NCBI GenBank assembly: GCA_030529405.1
Contig: JAUMWZ010000073.1
Location: forward strand, 1-7,941
Direction of reading: 5' to 3'
DNA: 7,941 bases
DNA from: Bacteroides sp.
Lineage (GTDB): Bacteria; Bacteroidota; Bacteroidia; Bacteroidales; Bacteroidaceae
Of the stretch, positions 1 through 6,375 are shown piece by piece. The position numbers and the translations under genes were made by a program. Numbering within the stretch: position 1 is the first letter of the stretch; each line of letters begins with the position of its first letter. The notes below the pieces were generated by a model. It saw nothing but the letters and a program-made list of their open reading frames with translations, had not been told where the DNA came from and searched no databases.

Positions 1-1673
1 ATTATACGTTGTATCAAGCCTTGACCAGCTCCGTCTTTAGGGTGAGCTTTACCTGTAAACAAGAACTGAACAGGATAATTAGGGTTATTTACAATCTTAG
101 ACAGTCTTTCAAGGTCAGTAAACAATAGGTGTGCTCTCTTGTATGTAGCAAAACGACGACCAAATCCTATGATTAAAGCGTTAGGGTTTATCTTGTCTAG
201 TAATGATACTATACGAGAAGGGTCACCTTGATTTTTCAACCAACTATCTTTGAACTGACGACGGATATAGTCTATCAGTTTCTTTTTCATTGTTTGGCGA
301 GTTGCCCAAATCTCCTCATCAGAAACTTCATATATAGCTTTCCATATTTCAGGATTAGACTCATCGTTTAAGAAGTTCTTATCGAAGTGCTTTTCGTATA
401 GTTTTTTCCATTCGCTCGCACTCCAAGTAGGGTAGTGTACTCCATTAGTAACATATCCCACGTGGTTCTCTTCTGGGAAATATCCTTTCCATATTGACGA
501 GAACATCTCTTGTGATACTTTTCCGTGTAGCCAACTAACTCCGTTTACCTCTTGTGATGTGTTGCAAGCGAATATTGACATACAGAATCTTTCGCTTGTG
601 TCGTTAGGGTTGTTGCGACCTAATCCTACCAACTCTTCCCAGCTTATTCCAAGTCTTGATGCATATCCATACATGTATTTACCGAATAGACCTTCGTCGA
701 AATAGTCATGTCCTGCTGGTACCGGAGTGTGAACTGTGTAAAGAGAAGATGCTCTTACTAACTCCATTGCTTGATTAAATGTAAGACCGCTATCAACATA
801 GTCGCATAGACGTTGTATGTTTATCAAGGCAGCATGTCCTTCATTACAGTGATATACATCTTTCTTAATTCCAAGAGCTTTCAATGTTAAGATACCACCG
901 ATACCTAAAAGAATTTCTTGTTTAAGACGGTTTTCCCAGTCGCCACCATATAATTGGTGAGTGATTGGCTTGTCATACTCACTGTTCATTTCGTTATCAG
1001 TGTCAAGCAGATATAGTGATATTCTACCCACATTTACTCTCCACACGTTTGCATATACTTTATAGTCAAGATACGGAACCTCTACAACCAATGGCTTACC
1101 TTCTGAGTCCATAACTCTGTCAATAGGTAGATGTCCGAAAACTTGTGCTTCGTAGTTAGCTATTTGTTGTCCGTCCATCGACAAAGACTGATTGAAATAA
1201 CCATAACGATATAGGAAACCCACTGCACAAAGGTCTACATTACTGTCTGATGCTTCCTTTAGATAGTCGCCAGCCAATACACCAAGTCCACCCGAATAAA
1301 TCTTCAACACTTGTGTAAGTCCATATTCCATACTGAAATATGCTACTGACGGACGAGTAGAGTCGGGCTTAACGTTCATGTATGCAGTAAACTTGTCATA
1401 CACTTTGTTCATACGTTCTATTATAGACTTATCTTTTGCCAGCTCCTCAAGAGTATCATAATTCATGCTTTCCAATAGCAGCACAGGGTTGTGTCCACAC
1501 TGTTTCCAAAGTTCTGGACTTAGGTCATGAAATAGTTCTAATGCTTCGTTATTCCAAGACCACCAGATATTTCTTGATATTTCTGATAATTTTCCAAGTT
1601 CGGCAGGTATTCGTGGCTTCACGTTTACATCTTTCCAAGCCGGATTGTTAGAATTGCTTACTTGAATTTTCAT
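1..1673 (-). CDS. glgP: Glycogen/alpha-glucan phosphorylase, C-terminus beyond window
   Basis: Partial gene: the first 557 residues are present and the frame runs off the left edge with no stop. It is an alpha-glucan phosphorylase (GT35), which releases glucose-1-phosphate from the non-reducing ends of glycogen in the cytoplasm. Visible motifs are WWSW (37-40), YFSMEYGL (112-119), SGGLGVLAGDYLK (127-139), HCNEGHA (275-281), TVHTPVPAGHD (313-323), VTNGVH (408-413) and GFGRRFATYKR (503-513). The last is typical of the short bacterial and archaeal phosphorylases of about 850 residues rather than the muscle/MalP type. The lysine that holds pyridoxal phosphate lies in the missing part, so activity cannot be judged. 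The start ATG (1671-1673) is 31 bp after the glycogen synthase stop. A purine-rich GAGG (within 1684-1690) sits about 13 nt upstream, far for a Shine-Dalgarno sequence. Co-transcription with the synthase is likely. Confidence 0.95.
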   Translation of the reverse strand, partial: MKIQVSNSNNPAWKDVNVKPRIPAELGKLSEISRNIWWSWNNEALELFHDLSPELWKQCGHNPVLLLESMNYDTLEELAKDKSIIERMNKVYDKFTAYMNVKPDSTRPSVAYFSMEYGLTQVLKIYSGGLGVLAGDYLKEASDSNVDLCAVGFLYRYGYFNQSLSMDGQQIANYEAQVFGHLPIDRVMDSEGKPLVVEVPYLDYKVYANVWRVNVGRISLYLLDTDNEMNSEYDKPITHQLYGGDWENRLKQEILLGIGGILTLKALGIKKDVYHCNEGHAALINIQRLCDYVDSGLTFNQAMELVRASSLYTVHTPVPAGHDYFDEGLFGKYMYGYASRLGISWEELVGLGRNNPNDTSERFCMSIFACNTSQEVNGVSWLHGKVSQEMFSSIWKGYFPEENHVGYVTNGVHYPTWSASEWKKLYEKHFDKNFLNDESNPEIWKAIYEVSDEEIWATRQTMKKKLIDYIRRQFKDSWLKNQGDPSRIVSLLDKINPNALIIGFGRRFATYKRAHLLFTDLERLSKIVNNPNYPVQFLFTGKAHPKDGAGQGLIQRI

Positions 1674-1704
1674 AATTTCTTTTTACCTCATTTTATTGTT
1701 TTAT

Positions 1705-3360
1705 CTATTTCAATCTATCTCTCATTTTGCGTATTGCTAAATCATACGCTTCGTAATAATTATCTATGAATTTGCTCCAAAGAGCTTTTTTAGATAGTGA
1801 TGATGCTTTCTTTCTTATTTCTTGCATCTCTTTTTCCGTCTTATATGATAATTCTTTGATGCAGTTTTTAATGCTGTTGCAAACTTCGTCGTAGTTATAG
1901 TCATCTCTTTTTACTACTTCCACTCCGTCAGATATTCCTTTGTGTTTGCTTGAGTTCTCCACCCACAGCCCGAAACCTGATAGGTTTGTAGTTACTGTTG
2001 GCACTTTGAACGCTATACTTTCAAGTGGAGTATATCCCCAAGGCTCATAGTATGACGGATAAATACTAACATCAAGACCAATCAAAAGGTCGTAGTATGA
2101 CATGTTGAATATGCCGTCATTGCCATTCAGATAGCAAGGCACAAAGATTACTTTAACCTTGTCTTCTGCTTTGTTTTGAAGATCAACATGCTTTATCATT
2201 TGCAGAGTCCTGTCTTCGTCTGTGTTGTTTAGCCAGTGAGTGGTGAATGGGTTGTGAAGTGGTGTGTCACGTTTTTTCCCATCGTTCATTCTTTCTTTCA
2301 GGTCTGCCCTATATTCTTTCACCCACGCAGGCACCTCAATGAAAGCAACAATCTCTTTGCCCGTATCCTCTCTGTTTAGCCTGCTCATTGTTTCAATAAA
2401 CACATCTATACCCTTATTCTTAAATTCATATCTTCCGCTTGTAGCAATAATCAGTGCATCATCAGATATGTCTGTTCCAAGAAGATTATTAGCTACATCA
2501 AGTAAAATCTTCCTAGCCTTCTTTCTTTTAGAAGTGAATGACGCTCCTTTTGGAACAAAATCGTCCTCAAAACCATTGACTGTGATGACGTCAGCAGTCT
2601 TGTCTAAAAGTTCTGTACATTCTTTGTTTGTTATTTCGCTAACAGTAGTGAAACAGTCCACATTTAATGCTGTTTGTCTTTCAACAGAATGTTTTGCTTC
2701 TATATTTAGCTCCCATGCCATCTGATTTCCGTTGTATTCTTTCAGATAGTTATATAGTGGCTTGTCGTTACCAGCTATTGAGCGACCGATAGATGTTGCG
2801 TGTGTGGTAAATATTGTAGCTACTTGTGGAACGTTTTTCTTAACATAGAGTGCTCCAAGTCCAGTCATCCATTCGTGTGCTTGATATACCACCATCTCGT
2901 TTTTCTTGATATAGAAGTTATAAAAGCTCTCTACCACCTTACCTGCTGCATACGAAAACATCGATGCCTCATCATAATCGCCATAAGCATGAAGTGAGTT
3001 TACCTCGAAATCTTCCCACATTTTGGCGTATATCTCATTCTTTTGTTCGTAGAAATCTTGAAAATCTACTAACACAGCTATTGGTGTTCCTGGAATGTTC
3101 CAACGTCCAACTCTAATCTTGATATTATCATTTTTCAAGGCGTGTGTAATCCACTTCTTGTGCAATCTTTTATCCTCTACAAAGAGTTCGTTCTTTGTTT
3201 GTAGCCACAAGTCTGGACCAATAAAAAATATGTTGTCTTGAAATTTGTCTTGAAGAGTTTTTGCTCGTGTAGATAGCACTGTGTATATGCCACCCACTTT
3301 ATTGCATACTTCCCAACTCGATTCAAATATATAGTCGGGAGAAATAAGTTTTTTAGCCAT
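1705..3360 (-). CDS. Glycogen synthase, GT3 (eukaryote-like) type
   Basis: A 551-residue cytoplasmic glycosyltransferase that extends alpha-1,4-glucan chains, by family knowledge from UDP-glucose. It looks like the animal/fungal GT3 enzyme rather than the usual bacterial GT5 GlgA. The sequence shows WEVCNKVGGIYTVL (16-29), HEW (162-164), TTHATSIGR (185-193), FTTVSEIT (237-244), GRYEFKNKGIDVF (309-321) and SYYEPWGYTPLES (436-448). E439 and E447 form the E-x7-E catalytic signature, and R193 and K316 match the nucleotide and phosphate contacts of the yeast enzyme. Eukaryotic homologues are longer, about 700 residues, with regulatory tails. The C-terminal helix where they carry the glucose-6-phosphate-sensing arginine cluster keeps only R516 here, beside K517 and K518. 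The start follows a predicted promoter by about 20 nt and has no Shine-Dalgarno sequence. It is first in an operon with the phosphorylase. Such genes are often labelled glgA, although the family differs. Confidence 0.95.
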   Translation of the reverse strand: MAKKLISPDYIFESSWEVCNKVGGIYTVLSTRAKTLQDKFQDNIFFIGPDLWLQTKNELFVEDKRLHKKWITHALKNDNIKIRVGRWNIPGTPIAVLVDFQDFYEQKNEIYAKMWEDFEVNSLHAYGDYDEASMFSYAAGKVVESFYNFYIKKNEMVVYQAHEWMTGLGALYVKKNVPQVATIFTTHATSIGRSIAGNDKPLYNYLKEYNGNQMAWELNIEAKHSVERQTALNVDCFTTVSEITNKECTELLDKTADVITVNGFEDDFVPKGASFTSKRKKARKILLDVANNLLGTDISDDALIIATSGRYEFKNKGIDVFIETMSRLNREDTGKEIVAFIEVPAWVKEYRADLKERMNDGKKRDTPLHNPFTTHWLNNTDEDRTLQMIKHVDLQNKAEDKVKVIFVPCYLNGNDGIFNMSYYDLLIGLDVSIYPSYYEPWGYTPLESIAFKVPTVTTNLSGFGLWVENSSKHKGISDGVEVVKRDDYNYDEVCNSIKNCIKELSYKTEKEMQEIRKKASSLSKKALWSKFIDNYYEAYDLAIRKMRDRLK

Positions 3361-3388
3361 ATAAAAAATACATTTTTATAACGAGTTG

Positions 3389-3396
3389 CAAATGTA
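3389..3396 (-). promoter_or_regulatory. Predicted glycogen operon promoter, -7 element
   Basis: On the minus strand this reads TACATTTG, a full match to the Bacteroidota -7 consensus TAnnTTTG. It lies 28 bp before the synthase ATG, placing transcription start near 3383 with a leader of about 20 nt. There is no clean TTTG at the -33 position, only a T-rich stretch near 3412-3416. It is immediately downstream of a 22-bp repeat array, so the array occupies the -33 region and beyond. Confidence 0.6.
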
Positions 3397-3409
3397 AGCA
3401 TTATTCTGC

Positions 3410-3563
3410 TTAAAAACACTTTAAGTGAGTGAAAAAGGTATTTTATGTCAGTGATATACAATTTGAAAGTCAGCTATATATAGTTTATTTTTATGTTATA
3501 TACGGTTTAGAAGTAGACTGAATACGGTTTACACAAAACTTTTGTATCACTTAAAAATGATAT
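3410..3563 (+). repeat. Degenerate 22-bp tandem repeat array A
   Basis: Up to seven consecutive 22-bp units begin at 3410, 3432, 3454, 3476, 3498, 3520 and 3542. The four units at 3454-3541 are clear and fit ATATACGGTTTANAAGT at their left end. The ATATAC-like anchor recurs at exactly 22-bp steps (ATATAC, ATATAT, ATATAC, GAATAC). The outer units are weak, about 8 to 11 of 22 matches to a neighbouring unit, but keep the phase. The 3432 unit shares the GTCAG core with the 3454 unit. The block lies between the terminator of the upstream lipoprotein gene and the glycogen operon promoter. Its function is unknown. Confidence 0.6.
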
Positions 3564-3598
3564 AAAAAAATAGCGTGATAAGACTCCTCTTACCACGC
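3562..3598 (-). terminator. Intrinsic terminator after lipoprotein gene 3648-4766
   Basis: The minus-strand transcript forms an 11-bp stem (arms 3588-3598 and 3573-3583) with a GGAG loop, followed by TA and seven T (3564-3570). One pair is a G-U wobble on the minus strand but an A-C mismatch on the plus strand, which supports minus-strand use. It lies about 50 nt after the stop codon at 3648. Confidence 0.85.
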
Positions 3599-3617
3599 CA
3601 TTGTATGAATATGTTTT

Positions 3618-3645
3618 TTCTCTTATGGTGTAGCCATTTAGAGAA
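3618..3645 (-). other. Small 3'-UTR hairpin directly after the stop codon
   Basis: The minus strand pairs TTCTCT (3640-3645) with AGAGAA (3618-3623) and ATGG (3634-3637) with CCAT (3625-3628), around a five-base loop, with a small internal loop between the two helices. It starts 2 nt after the stop and is followed by A residues rather than T, so it is not a terminator itself. It may be a 3'-end stabilising structure, or it may be chance. Confidence 0.4.
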
Positions 3646-3647
3646 TA

Positions 3648-4766
3648 TTATTTAAGAGTTTCTTTCAAAAGTTCTCTCAATTCTTCATCTCTGATACCAC
3701 GCTTAACGATAGTTCCTTGCTCATCTAGCACCATAAGGTGAGGTATACCTTTAACTACATATTCCTTAGAACCGATTGAAGCCCAGCCCTTCAAATCAGA
3801 CATTTGTGGCCATGGAATAGATAGTTCTTCTATGCCCTTTTTCCAATCTTCAAGAGATTCATCGAAAGATATACCTACAACACCTAAACCTTTGTCTTTG
3901 TATTCATTGTATATCTTTATCAATTCAGGAGTGATTGCTCTACAAGGTCCACACCAGCTAGCCCAAAAATCTACCAAAAGAATTTTGTGTTTGCCCACGA
4001 AGTCAGAAAGTTTCACTGCATTTCCTTCAGTGTCTTGCATCTCAAGGTCTACATATTTGTTACCCTCTCTTGTAACCTTTTCTTTCTCCATAATATCAAG
4101 AACAGTCTTAACAATGTCCATTTTCTTGTTTTCTTCAGTTAGCATTCCTGCTAGCTCTTCTCTTTGTTCTAAAGAGAATTGGTTTGCGTATGCACCGAAT
4201 AAGAACGCACCAACTACGTTTGTAGTATTATTCTTTGCTGTTTCAAAAACTTTTTCAGTAGCTTTTTGGTTTAGTTCCATGAACTTTTGAGCACGTGTGT
4301 TGTATTCTTCGCTACCTTGTTCAATAGCACCCGACTTGATTTCAGACACAAATTGTTCTCTGAAGTTGTTTACATTCTTTAGTTCTGTTCTTAGTTCTTG
4401 GTAAGCATCATTTGCTGGAGAGCCAGTAATAACTTCTTTTTCGTTGCTTACTTCCACCTTAATGTCACCCTTTTCAAGGAATAGCAAAACAGCTCTAGGA
4501 GTTTCTTTGAATTTATACACGATAGAGCAGTAGTTTGCTGTGTCTCTCTGACCTTTGAAAACAAACTTACCGTCTTTAACAGTCGAAACGCCAAGTGTGT
4601 CTGTGTTAAAACCTGGAACTCTTCTTAGAAGCATTACTTCTTCGCCATCTTGCACTCCTTCGATAGAGCCTGATACTTTGTATTCATTGGCTTTACCACA
4701 GCTTACTATACTCATTGCCAAAGAAACAAGAGCTAGTCCGCTAAAAAATAAACTTTTCTTTTTCAT
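3648..4766 (-). CDS. TlpA/ResA-like thioredoxin-fold lipoprotein (copy 1)
   Basis: A 372-residue thiol:disulfide oxidoreductase predicted to be membrane-anchored and facing the periplasm. A lysine-rich start and hydrophobic stretch end in the lipobox IVSC, with the lipidated cysteine at C23. Residues about 28-115 form a beta-rich DUF4369-like region. Residues about 116-235 are charged and helical. From about 236 there is an AhpC/TSA-thioredoxin domain with the active site WCGPC (C272 and C275) and the expected cis-proline at P342 in GIPHLM. Family members of this layout in Bacteroidales are thought to reduce or shuffle disulfides of exported proteins; the substrate here is unknown. The gene has its own promoter (4804-4811) and terminator (3562-3598), so it is probably monocistronic. 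The leader is A-rich without a Shine-Dalgarno sequence. It is a close paralogue of the gene at 5098-6213, aligning end to end with a one-residue gap. C80 is an extra cysteine not shared with that copy. Confidence 0.92.
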   Translation of the reverse strand: MKKKSLFFSGLALVSLAMSIVSCGKANEYKVSGSIEGVQDGEEVMLLRRVPGFNTDTLGVSTVKDGKFVFKGQRDTANYCSIVYKFKETPRAVLLFLEKGDIKVEVSNEKEVITGSPANDAYQELRTELKNVNNFREQFVSEIKSGAIEQGSEEYNTRAQKFMELNQKATEKVFETAKNNTTNVVGAFLFGAYANQFSLEQREELAGMLTEENKKMDIVKTVLDIMEKEKVTREGNKYVDLEMQDTEGNAVKLSDFVGKHKILLVDFWASWCGPCRAITPELIKIYNEYKDKGLGVVGISFDESLEDWKKGIEELSIPWPQMSDLKGWASIGSKEYVVKGIPHLMVLDEQGTIVKRGIRDEELRELLKETLK

Positions 4767-4803
4767 TTTTCTTTATTCGTTTATTGTTGAACATAGTTTG
4801 TTG

Positions 4804-4811
4804 CAAAACTA
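4804..4811 (-). promoter_or_regulatory. Predicted promoter of lipoprotein copy 1, -7 element
   Basis: The minus strand reads TAGTTTTG, a full match to TAnnTTTG, with a TTG 21 bp further upstream (4833-4835) as a possible -33 element. Predicted transcription start is near 4798, giving a leader of about 32 nt. The whole stretch from 4767 to 4811 is nearly identical to the corresponding stretch of copy 2 (6214-6260). Confidence 0.7.
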
Positions 4812-4859
4812 TATTAAAAAACCGATAATCAGCAATAAAACACTTATGTTTTTTAATAA

Positions 4860-5013
4860 AATATGCTTTTGAACACATAATAAATATGCTACGTTTCTCA
4901 AATGTATAGTGTTTAATTACAAACTATATATTGTCAATATCTAATTTATATATAATCTAAAAGTCAGTAAAATACAGTTCGTATGCAGACATTTTATTAT
5001 GCATATTGGCAAA
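4860..5013 (+). repeat. Degenerate 22-bp tandem repeat array B
   Basis: Units in 22-bp phase begin at 4860, 4882, 4904, 4926, 4948, 4970 and 4992. The four at 4904-4991 are clear, starting GTATAG, ATATAT, ATATAT and AAATAC. The unit at 4948 matches the 3454 unit of array A at 17 of 22 positions, including AAAGTCAG against AAAGTCAG. The 4970 unit matches the 3498 unit at 14 of 22. Units outside the core are weak; one more possible in-phase unit lies at 4838. The block runs from the terminator of copy 2 toward the promoter of copy 1. Confidence 0.55.
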
Positions 5014-5054
5014 TAAAAACAATGCCGTAACAAGAACTAGCTCATTACGGCACT
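5011..5054 (-). terminator. Intrinsic terminator after lipoprotein gene 5098-6213
   Basis: The minus strand has a 10-bp stem (arms 5045-5054 and 5021-5030, core TGCCGTAA/TTACGGCA) with a 14-base loop, followed by GTTTTTATTT (5011-5020). It lies about 44 nt after the stop codon, like the terminator of the paralogous gene, although the stem sequences are unrelated. Confidence 0.8.
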
Positions 5055-5097
5055 GCTTATATAGTATTTCTTATAAACTATCTTTTGTATGTGAATT

Positions 5098-6213
5098 CTA
5101 CTTGAAGGTTTCTTTCAAGAATTCTTTCAATTCGTCTTTGTTTATTCCACGTTTAAGGATTGTTCCATCTTGACTTATTACCATAAGATGTGGCACTCCT
5201 CTCACAACATATTCTTCAGCTCCAGCAGAACTCCAGCCTCTTAGGTCAGACATTTGTATCCAAGGAATAGACAATTCTGCTATGCTTTCTTTCCATTCGT
5301 CTAACGAAGTGTCTAGAGAAATTCCTACAAACTGAACTCCCTTGTCTTTATATTCGTTGTAGATATTTATCAACTCTGGAGTGGCTGCTCTACAAGGACC
5401 ACACCAACTTGCCCAAAAATCAACCACAACAAGTTTGTTTTGACTAACCAAGTCAGAGAGTTTAACAACTTCTCCTTCTGGACTTTTCATTTCAAGGTCT
5501 ACAAACTTATTGCCCTCTTTAGTGTTCTTTTCTGCTAGCATTCTTTTAAGTGCTGGCACAACGTGTTCTTTCTTCTTGTTTTCTTCTGATAGTAGTTCTG
5601 CCAACTCTTCTCTTTGTGCTGCGGTAAACTTCTCAGAGAAACTTCCGAACAATAAAGCACCAACTTCATTTTTAGCATTCTTTTTTGCCACTTCAAAAGC
5701 TTTTCCGTCTGCCTTTTTACTCATTTCTGCAAACTTTTGAGTACCGTTGTAATATTCTTCACTGCCTTCTTGTAGCTTACCTTCTCTCATCTTTTCAATT
5801 AGCTGTTCTCTAAAGTCTTCAACAAACTTTAGCTCTGTTCTTAGTTCTTGATATGCATCGTTAGAAGGTGAACCTAAGATTGTTTCTTTTTCACGATTTA
5901 TTTCTACCTTGATATTCCCTGGTTCAACAAAAATCAAAGGTGTTTTTGTAGTTCCATTGATGTTATATACAAGTGTCCAAATGCTTGTTGTGTCTTGTTT
6001 TCCGCTGAATGCGAACTTTCCTTTCTCTACTATTGATACGCCTAGAGTGTCCATGTTGAAATTAGAACCTCTTCGCATTATTGTAACTTGTTCTCCGTTG
6101 CTTAAGCCCTCAATAGAACCAGTAATTTTATACTCATTGTTTTTGCACCCAACTAAGCTGATTGCTAATGAAACAATGGTCATGGAACTTAATAATAAAC
6201 TTCTCTTTTTCAT
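5098..6213 (-). CDS. TlpA/ResA-like thioredoxin-fold lipoprotein (copy 2)
   Basis: A 371-residue paralogue of the 3648-4766 product with the same plan. It has a lipoprotein signal with lipobox LVGC (C23), a DUF4369-like region (about 27-115), a charged helical middle (about 116-234), and a thioredoxin domain with WCGPC (C271 and C274) and cis-proline P341 in GVPHLM. Likely role: periplasm-facing disulfide reductase or exchange protein, substrate unknown. I chose the ATG at 6211-6213. In-frame ATGs at 6243 and 6255 would prepend up to 14 residues, but they fall at or before the predicted transcription start, break the signal peptide, and are absent from the paralogue, whose start aligns exactly here. 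The leader is A-rich without a Shine-Dalgarno sequence. By eye well over half of the residues match copy 1, with the thioredoxin domain most conserved. Promoter and terminator are its own. Confidence 0.92.
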   Translation of the reverse strand: MKKRSLLLSSMTIVSLAISLVGCKNNEYKITGSIEGLSNGEQVTIMRRGSNFNMDTLGVSIVEKGKFAFSGKQDTTSIWTLVYNINGTTKTPLIFVEPGNIKVEINREKETILGSPSNDAYQELRTELKFVEDFREQLIEKMREGKLQEGSEEYYNGTQKFAEMSKKADGKAFEVAKKNAKNEVGALLFGSFSEKFTAAQREELAELLSEENKKKEHVVPALKRMLAEKNTKEGNKFVDLEMKSPEGEVVKLSDLVSQNKLVVVDFWASWCGPCRAATPELINIYNEYKDKGVQFVGISLDTSLDEWKESIAELSIPWIQMSDLRGWSSAGAEEYVVRGVPHLMVISQDGTILKRGINKDELKEFLKETFK

Positions 6214-6252
6214 TTTTGTCTTTATTTGTTTACTGTTGAACATAGTCTGCAA

Positions 6253-6260
6253 CAAAACTA
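6253..6260 (-). promoter_or_regulatory. Predicted promoter of lipoprotein copy 2, -7 element
   Basis: The minus strand reads TAGTTTTG, matching TAnnTTTG and identical to the copy 1 element. A TTG 18 bp upstream (6279-6281) may be the -33 element and lies inside the arm of a hairpin. Predicted transcription start is near 6247, downstream of the upstream in-frame ATG at 6255, which supports the start at 6213. Confidence 0.7.
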
Positions 6261-6277
6261 TAATAAAATACTGATAA

Positions 6278-6324
6278 GCAAGAATAAAGGCGATGTTTTT
6301 TTATGTAGTACATCGCCTTCTTGC
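6278..6324. other. Long inverted repeat overlapping copy 2 promoter region
   Basis: GGCGATGT (6289-6296) pairs with ACATCGCC (6310-6317), and GCAAGAA (6278-6284) pairs with TTCTTGC (6318-6324). This gives 15 bp in all, with a four-base TAAA bulge and a 13-base loop. On the minus strand an alternative 10-bp stem is followed by TATTCTT. It could end read-through from dnaJ, or it could be an operator, since it covers the -33 region of the next gene. The sequence alone does not decide between these. Confidence 0.55.
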
Positions 6325-6375
6325 TTTGAATATATATTTTTCCTCTTAGTGTTTCTTATTGATAAAAGTAGCAAT

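Noticed and set aside
1..1673. Glycogen phosphorylase as a pseudogene because no complete frame is present
   Set aside because: The frame is intact through all 557 codons with family motifs in order; it is cut only by the window edge.
3177..3461. Minus-strand 94-codon frame spanning the start of glycogen synthase
   Set aside because: It overlaps the conserved N-terminus of the synthase in another frame, contains the predicted promoter, and shows no recognisable protein features.
3410..3563. Possible CRISPR array because of regular spacing
   Set aside because: The period is 22 bp with no unique spacers between repeats, units are degenerate throughout, and there are no cas genes. It is a tandem repeat.
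3832..4872. Plus-strand frames of 152 and 105 codons opposite lipoprotein copy 1
   Set aside because: They are antisense to well-conserved coding sequence, and similar antisense frames appear opposite copy 2 as expected from shared composition. No start signals were seen.
4899..4906. Second TACATTTG (-7 like) match on the minus strand upstream of lipoprotein copy 1
   Set aside because: The nearest TTTG upstream is only 13 bp away, too close for a -33 element. The 4804-4811 element lies nearer the gene and is shared with the paralogue.
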